Shown piece by piece: positions 1 to 10,365 of a stretch of DNA of 64,000 nucleotides. The notes under the pieces were generated by a model. That model was not told the origin of the DNA. It saw nothing but the letters and a program-made list of their open reading frames with translations, and ran no database searches. A program made the position numbers and the translations under genes. This stretch comes from Anaerotruncus sp. MC2020. GTDB lineage: Bacteria > Bacillota > Clostridia > Oscillospirales > Ruminococcaceae. The DNA is taken from assembly GCA_000701945.1 (NCBI GenBank), contig KL370840.1:124001-188000 (forward strand), in the 5' to 3' direction. The first letter of the stretch is position 1. The number at the start of each line of letters is the position of its first letter.

Positions 1-3000
1 GAGGTGAACATCACCTACAAGGCTCACGAGCACGACAAGGGCAAAATGCACTTCTACGCCAACAGCAAGGGCTGTGTAGTCGGCGGCGGAGGCTGGTTCG
101 GCGGCTGGGGCGGCGGCAGCTGGGGAGGCGGAAACGGCGGCTCTGTAGTCACCAAGCCCGTGTTCGTCAGCTTCGACCCCGACACCAATGAAGTTGACAC
201 TCTCATTACCATGACTGTCCCCGTAAAGGCGAGCTTCCTGAAGGAATTCTTCCACGCGAGCCTCAAGGTCATAAACAACGCTGATAAGCAGTACACTATC
301 TCGCAGAACGAGGTAAAGCTCAATCTCCCTGACGGACTTACTCTCGTCGAGACCGAAAAGAGCGACAGTGCTAACGTGTCGTTCGATGTTCTCGAGGGTC
401 AGTCCTCGAAGGATATCGACTGGATAATCCGCGGCGACAAGGACGGCGAGTACAATATCTCCGCTTCCTATACAGGTCACCTCGACCGTTTCAATGAGAC
501 TGTAAATGCGGAGTTTACTCCCGATGAGCCTATCACGGTTTACGGCGAGAAGGCTGTAGCAGTCGACATCATCGTTCCCGAGCAGCTCTTCGACAACCGC
601 TTCGTATTCGAGGTGCGCATGACGAACAACTGCCCTGTGGACGTTTACTGCCCGAATACTGACGTCGGAGCTATCGTATCCAGCGCACTCGGAAACTTCA
701 ACAGCAAGCTCCCCGATATCTACCAGAGAAGCATCAAGAAGGACGGCAAATACGTAAGGATACTCCCTGCGGACGACCCGCCGCTCGAAGTCCTCGAGCC
801 AGGATTTACTTACAGCGTTATCTATGAGTGCGAGGACGTATTCTCAGGCATTGACGGCGTAGGCGAGGACAGCTTCTACGACAGCCGCCTCGACGTAGTC
901 AGTGCGTCGCTGAAGGTGCTCAACGGCTCGCGCATACCCGTTACGCTCAGCGTAGTGCCCAACACCGAGTTCCTCGTTATCGACGAGATAAAGGAGCTCA
1001 AATACGACCACGACACGCAGTTTGTGCTCTTCGTAACAGGCGGCAGATACGAGAAGCCCCTCAAAAATGCAACCGTAAGATTCGACGACCAGACCGTTTC
1101 TACGGGCGATGAGGGCTATGCAGTCCTTAATCTGCCGACTGACGATAAGAACCACACGATGAGGATAACCTGCGGCGGCTACAAGTACAAGGTGATACTT
1201 CCCTACGTAGGCTATACCGAGGGTATCGACTATGTACAGCTCGAATCCAGCGGTCTCTATGATGAGGACGAAAAGGAGGAGGAGAAGCATTACGAGCCCG
1301 GTCACGTATCAGAGGGCTACTCGGACGGCATGGGCAGTATTGCAACTCCCGGCGCATTCGGTGACCCCGATGACGACCAGTACGAATCAAGAACATTCAG
1401 CGGAAATATGAAGCTCGGTGACGCCTTCGAGTATGAGTTCAATGAAGATATACCGATAATCGGCGGTCACAAGTTCCAGTTCGACGATGTGAATCTTCCT
1501 GTCAAGCTCTCGCTTGATGATGAAGGATTTGTTTCGCTTCTGCTCTTCGACGAGGGCTACGACTTCCTTACAGGCAAGGAGCCCGAGGAGAAGACCATCC
1601 AGCAGGAGTACAAGGAAGCTCAGAAGATAATCGAGCAGTACAAGGGCAAATCGATGAAGCAGGTAGCTGAGGACATCAAGAAGGCTCCTATCAAAAAGAA
1701 TCCGCTCAAATTCAAGGACGGCGAATTCAAGGCGCAGATGAATGCTATGGCTGCTCTTTCCGCAAGCTACGACCCCAAGAAGGGCTTTGCCGAGTGTGTA
1801 CGCACGGGCGGCATCGTCTTCCGCGGACAGATACTCATACAGTTTGAGTTCAAGTATGAATGGGATACGACTATAGTTGTTGCCTCCATTCCTGTTGCGA
1901 TAAGCGTAGGTGTGGGACTGAAGCTCAATGTAAACACTTCGTTCACTATAGAGAGCAACAACGGCGACCTCGAGGTTACAGGAAACCTCTCCGTTGAGGC
2001 TGAGGTATCGGGCGAGGTATTTGCAGGCGTAGGCGTTGCGGGAGCAATAGCCGCAGGCGTATACGGTGAAGTCAAGCTGACATTCTTCTACACCATTTAC
2101 ACAATAGTTCCCGAGGATAAGGGACTGAATAAGATAACGTTTGAATACGAGGTCGGGGTCAAGGCGTACATCGGACCGTTCGAGCTGAAAAAATCGCTGC
2201 TAAGTCCTGATGACCCGATAGTCCTGTACTCGAAGCGGCAGAAGCAGCAGGGTAAGACAGCCTCGTTCGGAGGAATGTATACGGCACTGTACGACGAATC
2301 GCTCTACACCCTTGACGATGCTCCAAAGAGCGGTACATGGACAGGCGGCTCACCTAAGAGCATTGCAGGAAGCAGCGGTTATCTCGGACTTGCAGAGCTC
2401 GCAAACAGCACGCTCGATACGACGCAGGTACAGCTCGAAGTCATAGGCGACAAGCTCGTCATGGTATATCTCGACGGCGACCCGACACGCAGTGCTGTCA
2501 ACTCCAATAGACTCATGTACAGCGTGTTTACTGCCGACAAGGGCTGGAGCGCTCCTGCTCAGGTCGATACAGACAAAACAGGCGACTACGCTCCGTATCT
2601 GTGGTCGGACGGCAGCAAGATGTATCTCATCTATCAGAACACAGCGGAGGGACTTGCCGAAAAGGCAGAGCTCACCGACTGGACAGCCGCTCAGAATATC
2701 GCAGTATCCGAGTTCGACGCAAAGACAGGAAAGTTCGGCGCTGTGGCTTCGCTCACATCTGACAAGAATGTGCTTGACATGAAGCCTGTTATCACAATGG
2801 CGGGCGATACGGTATATGCTGTATGGACGTCCAACAGCGAGAACAGCTACTTCGGCACAAGCGGCACAAATTCTATAATGGTATCAGAGCTCGGCGAGAC
2901 AGGCTGGAGCGCTCCCGAGGCTGTACTCAGCGGTTCGGGCGCTATCACGGAGCTCACCGCCGCTTCACACAATGACAGTCTCTGCATCGTATATGTATGC

Positions 3001-4329
3001 GACGATGACAACGACTTTACGACATCGTCAGACCAGTCGCTCCGTGCTTTAAAGTACGGCGAGGTCCAGCCCTATGTTATTGCTTCGGGCGATGTTTCCT
3101 CACCCGTATTCGCGAAGGCTGCCTCTGACAAGGACAGCTGTCTCTACTGGCAGCAGAAGGACAATATCCGCCGCTCCGAGAACCTCACTAATGCTGAGTA
3201 TCTCTTCGATGACGGCGTTCCCGCAGTAAAGGCGGGCTTTGAGATAGTCGGCGACCGCATAGTGTGGACATCTGCCGACGGCGAAAAGACCTCCAACCTC
3301 TATGAATCCATATACGACAGCACGTCGGGCAAGTGGGGCGAGCCTGTAAAGCTCACCGAGCAGGGACAGTACCTCAGAAACGTTAAGGCTGCTTCGTTCG
3401 GCGACAGGATAGTTACGGTCATGGACCGCAGCGATGCGGTCATCTCCGCAGACGACGTTGCTACAACCAACAGCATAGTTACACTTGATATCAGCAATAT
3501 CACAAACATCGCTCTGACCGACGTATCCTACGACAAGGACGACTACAAGGCTGGCAAGCCCTTGCCCGTGGACCTCACAGTCGAGAACCGCGGCGACAGC
3601 GCTGTAAGCGGAGTTCACGTGGTCATCGCAGGCGAGGACGGCAAGGCTGTATTCGACAAGGTAGTCGAGTGCGAGCTGCCCGTAAACGGCGTAAAGCATA
3701 TCAAGGCGGAGATAACGCCCGATACCGCGAAGGAATTTACGGTCAAGGTCAACACCGCAGACGACAGCGACTCCTATGCGGACGACGGCATATTCAAGCT
3801 CTCGGCAGCGTTCAGCTCGCTCGAGGTCAAGGCTGAAAAGACAGACAAGGATACCCTTGCGGTTACCGTAACGAATAACGGTACGGCAGCAGGCTCGGAC
3901 GATATCACGATATCCGAGCTGATGACAGGCAGAGTCCTTGATACAATTTCCTTCAAGGACATTGCTGCGGGCAAGAGTTCAACTCAGAGCATTGACCTCA
4001 CCAAGTATGACACTGCGACGGGCGGTATTACGCTCAGAGGCAGCGGTCCTTCTGCGGAAACCGTGCTCTACAACGCTATGGCTGACGTGGAGAGCGTGCC
4101 CGCAGAGTATAAGCTCGGCGACGTCAACAACGACGGCAAGGTCGACGCTAAGGACGCCACTATGGTGCTCGTATACTATTCACAGGTGTCAACAGGCGGC
4201 GACGGTGAGCTGACCGAAAATCAGAAGAAGGCGGCAGATATGAACGGCGACTCGCATATTGACGCGAAGGACGCTTCCGTTATACTTGCGGCTTATGCGG
4301 CTGCTTCAACGGGCGGAGCTTCCAAGTGA
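1..4329 (+). CDS. Large secreted dockerin protein, 5' end missing
   Basis: The reading frame is open from base 1 and no signal peptide is visible, so this is the 3' part (about 1442 residues) of a longer gene. A GTG at base 4 is an internal codon rather than a credible start. Near the visible N-terminus is a Gly/Trp-rich stretch (residues about 28-47). The middle has beta-rich segments and a Ser/Ala/Gly-rich hydrophobic patch (about 620-720). Residues about 780-1170 have short recurring 'VYLDGD' and 'YLIYQN'-like strands, suggestive of a propeller. A CARDB-like cell-adhesion module follows (about 1180-1270). The C-terminus (about 1370-1441) is a type I dockerin with two calcium loops, DVNNDGKVDAKD and DMNGDSHIDAKD. 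It is probably a cellulosome-attached structural or binding protein; no catalytic motif was recognised. The next gene starts 16 bases after its stop and is probably co-transcribed. Confidence 0.85.
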   Translation, partial: EVNITYKAHEHDKGKMHFYANSKGCVVGGGGWFGGWGGGSWGGGNGGSVVTKPVFVSFDPDTNEVDTLITMTVPVKASFLKEFFHASLKVINNADKQYTISQNEVKLNLPDGLTLVETEKSDSANVSFDVLEGQSSKDIDWIIRGDKDGEYNISASYTGHLDRFNETVNAEFTPDEPITVYGEKAVAVDIIVPEQLFDNRFVFEVRMTNNCPVDVYCPNTDVGAIVSSALGNFNSKLPDIYQRSIKKDGKYVRILPADDPPLEVLEPGFTYSVIYECEDVFSGIDGVGEDSFYDSRLDVVSASLKVLNGSRIPVTLSVVPNTEFLVIDEIKELKYDHDTQFVLFVTGGRYEKPLKNATVRFDDQTVSTGDEGYAVLNLPTDDKNHTMRITCGGYKYKVILPYVGYTEGIDYVQLESSGLYDEDEKEEEKHYEPGHVSEGYSDGMGSIATPGAFGDPDDDQYESRTFSGNMKLGDAFEYEFNEDIPIIGGHKFQFDDVNLPVKLSLDDEGFVSLLLFDEGYDFLTGKEPEEKTIQQEYKEAQKIIEQYKGKSMKQVAEDIKKAPIKKNPLKFKDGEFKAQMNAMAALSASYDPKKGFAECVRTGGIVFRGQILIQFEFKYEWDTTIVVASIPVAISVGVGLKLNVNTSFTIESNNGDLEVTGNLSVEAEVSGEVFAGVGVAGAIAAGVYGEVKLTFFYTIYTIVPEDKGLNKITFEYEVGVKAYIGPFELKKSLLSPDDPIVLYSKRQKQQGKTASFGGMYTALYDESLYTLDDAPKSGTWTGGSPKSIAGSSGYLGLAELANSTLDTTQVQLEVIGDKLVMVYLDGDPTRSAVNSNRLMYSVFTADKGWSAPAQVDTDKTGDYAPYLWSDGSKMYLIYQNTAEGLAEKAELTDWTAAQNIAVSEFDAKTGKFGAVASLTSDKNVLDMKPVITMAGDTVYAVWTSNSENSYFGTSGTNSIMVSELGETGWSAPEAVLSGSGAITELTAASHNDSLCIVYVCDDDNDFTTSSDQSLRALKYGEVQPYVIASGDVSSPVFAKAASDKDSCLYWQQKDNIRRSENLTNAEYLFDDGVPAVKAGFEIVGDRIVWTSADGEKTSNLYESIYDSTSGKWGEPVKLTEQGQYLRNVKAASFGDRIVTVMDRSDAVISADDVATTNSIVTLDISNITNIALTDVSYDKDDYKAGKPLPVDLTVENRGDSAVSGVHVVIAGEDGKAVFDKVVECELPVNGVKHIKAEITPDTAKEFTVKVNTADDSDSYADDGIFKLSAAFSSLEVKAEKTDKDTLAVTVTNNGTAAGSDDITISELMTGRVLDTISFKDIAAGKSSTQSIDLTKYDTATGGITLRGSGPSAETVLYNAMADVESVPAEYKLGDVNNDGKVDAKDATMVLVYYSQVSTGGDGELTENQKKAADMNGDSHIDAKDASVILAAYAAASTGGASK

Positions 4330-4345
4330 AAGGGGAGAGATACAT

Positions 4346-7300
4346 ATGAAGAGATTCAATAAGAAGCTGATATCCGCAGTTCTCAGCGCATCGCTCACGG
4401 TGACTTCTGTGCCGTTTGCGGGCGCAGGCTCCGTTGCGGAGGAAATATCAGTAAAGATAAATACAGGCGATACAGCAGGTATCGTCAGCGTCCCGTCGGC
4501 AAAAACTGCCGACGCGGCAGCCGAGCTCCCGACATTCTCTGTCAAGAAGGAAGAGAACGGTAACCTTACAATCACTGCCTATAACGGCACAGCTGCGGAT
4601 GTCGTGATACCCGATAAGATAGACGGAGCGGCAGTCACGGCAGTCGGCAGCGGCGCTTTCATGAGCAAGGCGATAACCTCGGTAAAGATACCGAGCAGCA
4701 TTACCACTATCGGCTACCGCGCTTTCCGTGACTGCGACCTGCTCGGGGAGGTCACTATCCCCGACACTGTTACAGTTATCGAGGCGGAGGCATTCTACAA
4801 CTGCAACAAGCTCGTCACGGTAAATATGTCCAAGGGCATAAAGACGGTCGGCAATTCGGCATTTGCCGAGAACCCGTCACTGCTCGGCATTGAGATTCCT
4901 GCGGGTGCTGAGAGCCTCGGAGCAAGCTGCTTCCAAAACTGCGACGCGCTCTCGCGTGTCATTCTTCCCGACGGTATAACGCTCGGTAACAGCTGCTTCT
5001 CCTATTGCGACGGGCTCGAATATCTCAGTCTGCCCGATAACGTTACCTTCGGCGAGAAAGCATTTGCATACTGCGCTGCTCTCAACAAGGTAATCTTTGA
5101 GGGCAAGACGGCTGTTCTCGGAGCAGGCACATTCGTTGACTGCAATGCTCTCCAGTACGTCGTTTTCCCCGAGGAGCTCTCGGCTATCCCCGATACCTGC
5201 TTCCACAGCTGCGACAAGCTCAAGGCTATCTCGATACCGTCAACAGTAAAGACTATCGGTAAGGACGCGTATTCCTACTGCGGTTCACTTACGGCTATAC
5301 AGCTTCCCGACGGCGTTGCTCTCGCGGATAACGCATTTGCACGCTGCGGAGCTCTTGCAAAGGTCACATTCGCAGGACGCTGCGAGGCAATCGGCGGAGG
5401 CTGCTTTACAGGCACGGGTATCACCGAATTCGATGTGCCCAAGGGCTTGAAGGCTCTCGGAGGCTCTGCGCTGTCTGAGTGCGGCAAGCTCGAAAAGGTC
5501 AGCTTCAGCAGCGACCTTGAAACAATCGGCGGATTTGCGTTCTTCCGCTGCGGAGCTCTGAAAACAGTAGCACTTCCCGACGGTCTGACAAGTGTAGGCG
5601 CTGAGGCGTTCCGCGAGTGCTCATCGCTCACATCTGTGAGCGTTCCCGACAGCGTTACCGAAATGGGCGGCGGCTGCTTTGCTCACTGCGGCTCTCTTGC
5701 TGAGGTAAAGCTGAGCGCAAATATCACCGCTCTGCCTAATTATGAGTACGGCTTCTTCCAGTACTGCCCGAAGCTGAAAAACATTGCTCTTCCCAAGGGG
5801 CTGACTGCTATCGGCTCTTACGCATTCTACGACTGCAACTCGCTCGAGAGCATCACTATCCCCGACGGAGTGACAGCAATTCCAGACTATGCGTTCGGTA
5901 CGTGCGACGTACTTGCTGAGGTCAAGCTGCACGACGGATTGACGAGCATCGGCTCATATGCGTTCACTGACTGCCCTGCGCTGAAGGAGATGACCCTTCC
6001 TGCAGGTCTCGAAAAGGCAGGCGAGCGTATCTTCAACAATTGTACGGGACTTGAAAAGCTCACGCTCCCTGCAAAGATGACCGTTATCAGCAACGGTATG
6101 TACGCGGGAATGAAGGGGCTCAAGGAGGTAGTTATCCCCTCGGGTGTGACCGAGATAGGGGAGAATGCCTTCCGTGACTGCGCTGCGCTCGAAACGGTAT
6201 CCATACCCGAGAGCGTTATCGAGATAAAGAACGGAGCTTTCTACGGCTGCAAGGCTCTTAATAATGTGGCTCTGCCAAAGGGCATCACTGTCATACGTCC
6301 CGAGGTGTTCAGAGACTGCGCATCGCTTACCGCACTCACCATTCCTTCGGGAGTTACTGAAATCGGCGGTTCTGCATTCTACGGCTGCACCTCTCTTGAA
6401 GGCATAGAAATTCCTGCGGGCGTGACTAAGATAAACAGCTGGGCGTTCGCAGGCTGCACAAAGCTCGCAGCTGTAAAACTGAGCGACGGTCTCGAATCAA
6501 TAGGCGAGGGAGCTTTTGCAAGCTGTACCGCGCTTACTGCTTTCACCATGCCCGACTCCGTAACAGAGCTCGGCGGAGCAGTTTTCGAGTTCTGCAAGAG
6601 CCTCAAAAATGTTACTATATCCAATAAGGTGACGTCGCTTCCGAACAGGTACTACGGCTGGTATAACAGCGAGCATAACGGTATGTTCGAGGGCTGCACC
6701 TCGCTGGAGAAGATAGTTATCCCCGACAGCGTGACTTCGCTCGGATATGAGTGCTTCAACGGTTGTACCGCGCTCACTGATGTTACTCTTTCCAAGAACC
6801 TCACCACGCTTCTCGGCTCGGAGTTCTGCAACTGCAAGGCGCTCGAGAAAATAACGCTTCCTGCTTCGCTCGCATCTGTGTCTCCGAATATGTTCGAGGG
6901 CTGTGACAAGCTCGCTTCTGTTGCTTTTGCTGCCGACAGCAAGACCGAGGTCATAGGTGCGAAGGCATTTGCGGGCTGTTCTGCTCTTGCGGAGATTTCT
7001 CTGCCCGCAGCAGTAACAACTGTCGGTCATGAGGCGTTCATCAACTGCATCACGCTTGCAAAGATAACGCTTCCCGATACCGTTGCGACCATTGACTACA
7101 GCGCATTCAACGGCTGCAAGGCGCTGACTTCCATAAACATTCCTGCTGCGCTTACGGTGATACCCGATAGCTGCTTCAGGGACTGCATAATGCTCACTAC
7201 TGTGACATTTGCAAAGGAGTCTGCTCTCACAAAAATCAATAATTCTGCATTCCGCGGCTGTTCGGCTCTCTCCTCGATAGCTCTTCCCGAGGGTGTGACT

Positions 7301-9439
7301 GAAATGGAGCAGGATGTTTTCATTGACTGCATTGCACTCAAAACAGCAGTTTTCCCGACTACTCTGACAAAGCTGTCTGTCAACACGTTCAGCGGCTGCA
7401 CTTCTCTTGCCTCCGTGACTTTGTCCGACGGTATGACAGTGCTTCCTGATGCATTCTTCAACGGCTGTACGTCGCTGAAGGAGATAAAGCTGCCGAAGTC
7501 GCTCGTAGCTATCAATGCTCTTGCCTTCAAGAACTGTACCGCGCTTGAGGCAGTGACTATCCCGAACAACGTCAAGACTATCGCTGAAAATGCGTTCATC
7601 GGCTGTACGGGAATGAAGTCGGCTGTCGTGCTCAACAATGTTTCTTCAATAGGCGCAAAGGCGCTTGGCTACAGCGAGGCGGGGCTTGTAGAGGGCTTCA
7701 CGATAAAGGGCTATTACAACTCCATAGCCGAAGACTACGCCAAGGCAAACAATATCGCGTTCGAGCAGTACGGCACAAAGGACTACAGCAAGTTCTGCGT
7801 CGGCTACTACATTGACGGAGACAGTGCGGTCATCACCGACTGCGACCCCAAGGCAGAAAAGATAACCATACCTGCGGCGATTGAGAACGTTCCTGTTACA
7901 AAGATACAGGCTTATGCGTTCAAGAATGCTGCTATGAAGAGCGTCGTTATCCCCGATTCCGTGACGACTATCGAAAAGGGCGCGTTCGTGAACTGCGCAA
8001 GCCTCGAGGCTGTGACTCTTCCCGCGGCTGTTACTGCCGTGCCCGAGAGCTGCTTCGAGGGCTGTGCCGCGCTCAAGACGGTCACACATTCCGATACGAT
8101 AACCAAGATAGGTGCAAAGGCGTTCAGCGGATGCAGTTCTCTTACGGGCTTCACTATACCCAAGACGCTGACGGAGCTCGGAGCAGGCTGCTTCAGCGGT
8201 TGTGCTGCACTTGCCAAGGTCGATTTCACACTTGCCGAGAATGGCTTCAATATCCCCGCAAGTGCCTTCAAGGGCTGCACGGGTCTAACAGAGGTCGTAT
8301 TCTCTGACAAAACAGGCAGTATCGGCGAGTATGCCTTCAATGGCTGCACTTCGCTCGCGGCTGTCACTCTCGGAGCAGGAAACAGGCGAGATATCGGCAA
8401 ATATGCATTTGCAGGCTGCTCAAAGCTAGTCTCATTTGATTCATCGGCTTCAAATGGTCAGCTTACGCTCTATGACGGAGCATTCCTCGATTGTCCGATG
8501 CTGACTGATATAACTCTCGAGAATATGTACTATTATTCAAATGACGGCTTCAACCGACAGGTTGGCTGGAATACCGTGACTAACGAGGCAGGGGAGAAGT
8601 CCTATGCGCTCACTCCCGACATGAAGATACGCGGCTCAGTAAGCAGCGAGACATCGTCATACGCGATAAAGAACGGTATCAGCTTCTATCCTACGAGCGG
8701 CGTTGCCTATACCGAGGAGGAGGACCATGTTGTCATCGACAAGTGGACATTGAGATACTGGACAGTGACTGTTCCCGCTCAGATAGCGGGCAAGCCTGTC
8801 ACCGTCATCGGTAAGAACGCTTTCAAGAATCTCGGCGACCTCGAGGACGTATACCTTCCTGGCTGTCTGAAGGAGATACAGAGCGGCGCGTTCATGAACT
8901 CCTCAGCGAGAGATATGACTATTCCTGCTTCGGTCGAGAGAATAGGCAGCAAGGCATTCTGCGGCTCGCGTTTTGAGGCGTCCTATCTCGGCGGCGAGTT
9001 CGCTGTGGTCGGCGACGGTATCCTCTATAGGTACAACGGCAAGGCGGAGGACGTAGTTCTGCCCGAGAATGTCAAGCGCATCGGCGAGGACGCATTTGCT
9101 TACCGCAGCAGCGTTACATCTGTGACTATTCCTGCGGCAGTGAAGGAGATATGTTCAGGCGCGTTCTACAAGTGTACGGGACTGGAGAAGATAGAGCTTC
9201 CCGACGCGCTCACCGACATTGACGTCGGAGCCTTCACAGGCTGTACATCGCTGAAAACCGTCATCACAGGCACAGGCATCGAGCATATCAGTGACCTCGC
9301 ATTCTGCGACTGCACCGAGCTTTCGGCGTTCTACGGCTATGCTGACACCTATACTGCAACATTTGCAAAGGCTAATGGCTACTATTTCGAGATACTTCCC
9401 GACAAGCCTAAAGCAGAAGAGACTCCCGCAGCAAACTAA
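4346..9439 (+). CDS. Giant secreted BspA-type leucine-rich-repeat protein
   Basis: The start is the ATG at 4346 behind AGGGGAGA; an upstream in-frame ATG at 4259 lies inside the preceding gene and is not used. The product is about 1697 residues with a signal peptide (MKRFNKKLISAVLSASLTV...). Almost all of the mature protein is LRR_5/BspA-type repeats of about 23 residues, of the form 'AFxxCxxLxxVxLPxxVTxIGxx', roughly sixty copies. A break near residues 1180-1240 (YYNSIAEDYAKANN) and another near 1440-1490 separate three repeat blocks. No dockerin, LPXTG or SLH anchor is visible, unlike the neighbouring protein; the tail is KPKAEETPAAN. BspA proteins mediate adhesion and protein-protein contact at the surface; the ligand here is unknown. 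The 16-base spacing puts it in an operon with the upstream dockerin gene. Confidence 0.88.
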   Translation: MKRFNKKLISAVLSASLTVTSVPFAGAGSVAEEISVKINTGDTAGIVSVPSAKTADAAAELPTFSVKKEENGNLTITAYNGTAADVVIPDKIDGAAVTAVGSGAFMSKAITSVKIPSSITTIGYRAFRDCDLLGEVTIPDTVTVIEAEAFYNCNKLVTVNMSKGIKTVGNSAFAENPSLLGIEIPAGAESLGASCFQNCDALSRVILPDGITLGNSCFSYCDGLEYLSLPDNVTFGEKAFAYCAALNKVIFEGKTAVLGAGTFVDCNALQYVVFPEELSAIPDTCFHSCDKLKAISIPSTVKTIGKDAYSYCGSLTAIQLPDGVALADNAFARCGALAKVTFAGRCEAIGGGCFTGTGITEFDVPKGLKALGGSALSECGKLEKVSFSSDLETIGGFAFFRCGALKTVALPDGLTSVGAEAFRECSSLTSVSVPDSVTEMGGGCFAHCGSLAEVKLSANITALPNYEYGFFQYCPKLKNIALPKGLTAIGSYAFYDCNSLESITIPDGVTAIPDYAFGTCDVLAEVKLHDGLTSIGSYAFTDCPALKEMTLPAGLEKAGERIFNNCTGLEKLTLPAKMTVISNGMYAGMKGLKEVVIPSGVTEIGENAFRDCAALETVSIPESVIEIKNGAFYGCKALNNVALPKGITVIRPEVFRDCASLTALTIPSGVTEIGGSAFYGCTSLEGIEIPAGVTKINSWAFAGCTKLAAVKLSDGLESIGEGAFASCTALTAFTMPDSVTELGGAVFEFCKSLKNVTISNKVTSLPNRYYGWYNSEHNGMFEGCTSLEKIVIPDSVTSLGYECFNGCTALTDVTLSKNLTTLLGSEFCNCKALEKITLPASLASVSPNMFEGCDKLASVAFAADSKTEVIGAKAFAGCSALAEISLPAAVTTVGHEAFINCITLAKITLPDTVATIDYSAFNGCKALTSINIPAALTVIPDSCFRDCIMLTTVTFAKESALTKINNSAFRGCSALSSIALPEGVTEMEQDVFIDCIALKTAVFPTTLTKLSVNTFSGCTSLASVTLSDGMTVLPDAFFNGCTSLKEIKLPKSLVAINALAFKNCTALEAVTIPNNVKTIAENAFIGCTGMKSAVVLNNVSSIGAKALGYSEAGLVEGFTIKGYYNSIAEDYAKANNIAFEQYGTKDYSKFCVGYYIDGDSAVITDCDPKAEKITIPAAIENVPVTKIQAYAFKNAAMKSVVIPDSVTTIEKGAFVNCASLEAVTLPAAVTAVPESCFEGCAALKTVTHSDTITKIGAKAFSGCSSLTGFTIPKTLTELGAGCFSGCAALAKVDFTLAENGFNIPASAFKGCTGLTEVVFSDKTGSIGEYAFNGCTSLAAVTLGAGNRRDIGKYAFAGCSKLVSFDSSASNGQLTLYDGAFLDCPMLTDITLENMYYYSNDGFNRQVGWNTVTNEAGEKSYALTPDMKIRGSVSSETSSYAIKNGISFYPTSGVAYTEEEDHVVIDKWTLRYWTVTVPAQIAGKPVTVIGKNAFKNLGDLEDVYLPGCLKEIQSGAFMNSSARDMTIPASVERIGSKAFCGSRFEASYLGGEFAVVGDGILYRYNGKAEDVVLPENVKRIGEDAFAYRSSVTSVTIPAAVKEICSGAFYKCTGLEKIELPDALTDIDVGAFTGCTSLKTVITGTGIEHISDLAFCDCTELSAFYGYADTYTATFAKANGYYFEILPDKPKAEETPAAN

Positions 9440-9443
9440 ATAC

Positions 9444-9479
9444 AAAAAAGCAGCGGCACCGATTAAAGGTGCCGCTGCT
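9444..9479 (-). terminator. Rho-independent terminator, AGCGGCA-type stem
   Basis: A perfect 12-bp stem AGCAGCGGCACC / GGTGCCGCTGCT surrounds a 7-base loop. On the minus strand it is followed by six T, so it terminates the dockerin gene that ends at 9505. It may also slow plus-strand transcripts from the LRR gene. The AGCGGCA core recurs at several other places in the window. Confidence 0.8.
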
Positions 9480-9504
9480 ATGGTATATGGAGAGTAAATT
9501 CTAA

Positions 9505-10353
9505 CTATCTGCCTTTATTTGCGTCCCACTCCTGCAGCACGCGCGCATCATTCGCGGTGACTCCCGCGACGCCGTCAACGTCGGCGTTGATGAGTCCCTG
9601 CTCGGAGAGACAGTATTTGTCGCGGTTGCCTATGTGCTGGAGGACAGCAACGGGGTCGGCTACTGTAAGCAGGAAATCGCCGTTGGCGTCGCCGCTGAGG
9701 AGAGATACCTGCTTCATTGTCGTAGTTACCGCGGGCTCTGCCTCCGAGAGCGGCAGTATGGGCGTATCCTTGACCATTGCGAAGGTGTACACGTCGCCGA
9801 TGGTAGCTTTTGTCAGGTCAACTCCGTACTGCGAGCCAACGTAATTCAGGTTGTATCGGTACTCCGCTCCTTCGTCGTCCGAGAGCCAAAAGCTCCAATA
9901 TCCAGAGCCTGCATAATCATTTCTGGTAACTGTCAGTTCTTTCGTATTTTGGAATTCCGTGCAATTACCGAGTGTGTCAAGATGAGTGGTTTCACTGAGT
10001 TCATAGTGGTAAGCGTGGGCGTATACGGGATCATTCTTATAGGGATAGACCTCCGTCAGCTCGGGCTCGTCGGAGCAGACGAGTATGTCTCCGTAGCTGT
10101 ATTCAGCCGATGTATCGGTCATGACGACCTTCTTTGCCGAGAGCTTCCCCGAGGCTGACGGGCTGTAGCAGCGGAGCTGCGTATACTTGTTGTTGTACGT
10201 GCCGACAACTACGAATATGCTCTCATAGCCGTCCTTGAATATAACGTTTTCCGCTGTTTCACTTTCGGCAAGCGCGCTCGCAGGAGTGACTGCCGAAGCT
10301 CCGAATAGCATCAGTGAAAGTGCCGTTGCCAGTAGTTTACGTGCTTTTTTCAT
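9505..10353 (-). CDS. Secreted dockerin protein of ECF cassette 1
   Basis: A protein of 282 residues with a good Shine-Dalgarno (AAGGAGGG) and a signal peptide, MKKARKLLATALSLMLFG, cleaved near ASALAE. The central 180 residues (about 35-215) match no family I recognise; they contain many Tyr and Asp and a predicted beta character. The C-terminus (about 219-280) is a dockerin with loops DANGDFLLTVAD and DVDGVAGVTAND separated by 'LQHIGNRDKYCL'. This spacer resembles the common group of R. flavefaciens enzyme dockerins, suggesting attachment to a scaffoldin. It is the last gene of a three-gene operon (ECF sigma, membrane protein, dockerin protein) and starts 12 bases after the membrane gene. 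Its dockerin is closely similar to that of the gene ending at 25738. It is probably the exported output, or the surface-side partner, of the ECF system. Confidence 0.85.
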   Translation of the reverse strand: MKKARKLLATALSLMLFGASAVTPASALAESETAENVIFKDGYESIFVVVGTYNNKYTQLRCYSPSASGKLSAKKVVMTDTSAEYSYGDILVCSDEPELTEVYPYKNDPVYAHAYHYELSETTHLDTLGNCTEFQNTKELTVTRNDYAGSGYWSFWLSDDEGAEYRYNLNYVGSQYGVDLTKATIGDVYTFAMVKDTPILPLSEAEPAVTTTMKQVSLLSGDANGDFLLTVADPVAVLQHIGNRDKYCLSEQGLINADVDGVAGVTANDARVLQEWDANKGR

Positions 10354-10365
10354 AACAATCCCTCC

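Noticed and set aside
3100..3699. Minus-strand ORF of 199 codons inside the first dockerin gene
   Set aside because: It is a shadow of the codon bias of the plus-strand gene, with no ribosome site and no domain.
4346..9439. LRR repeats considered as a CRISPR or DNA tandem repeat
   Set aside because: The periodicity is about 70 bases at protein level with varied DNA; there are no conserved repeats with unique spacers.
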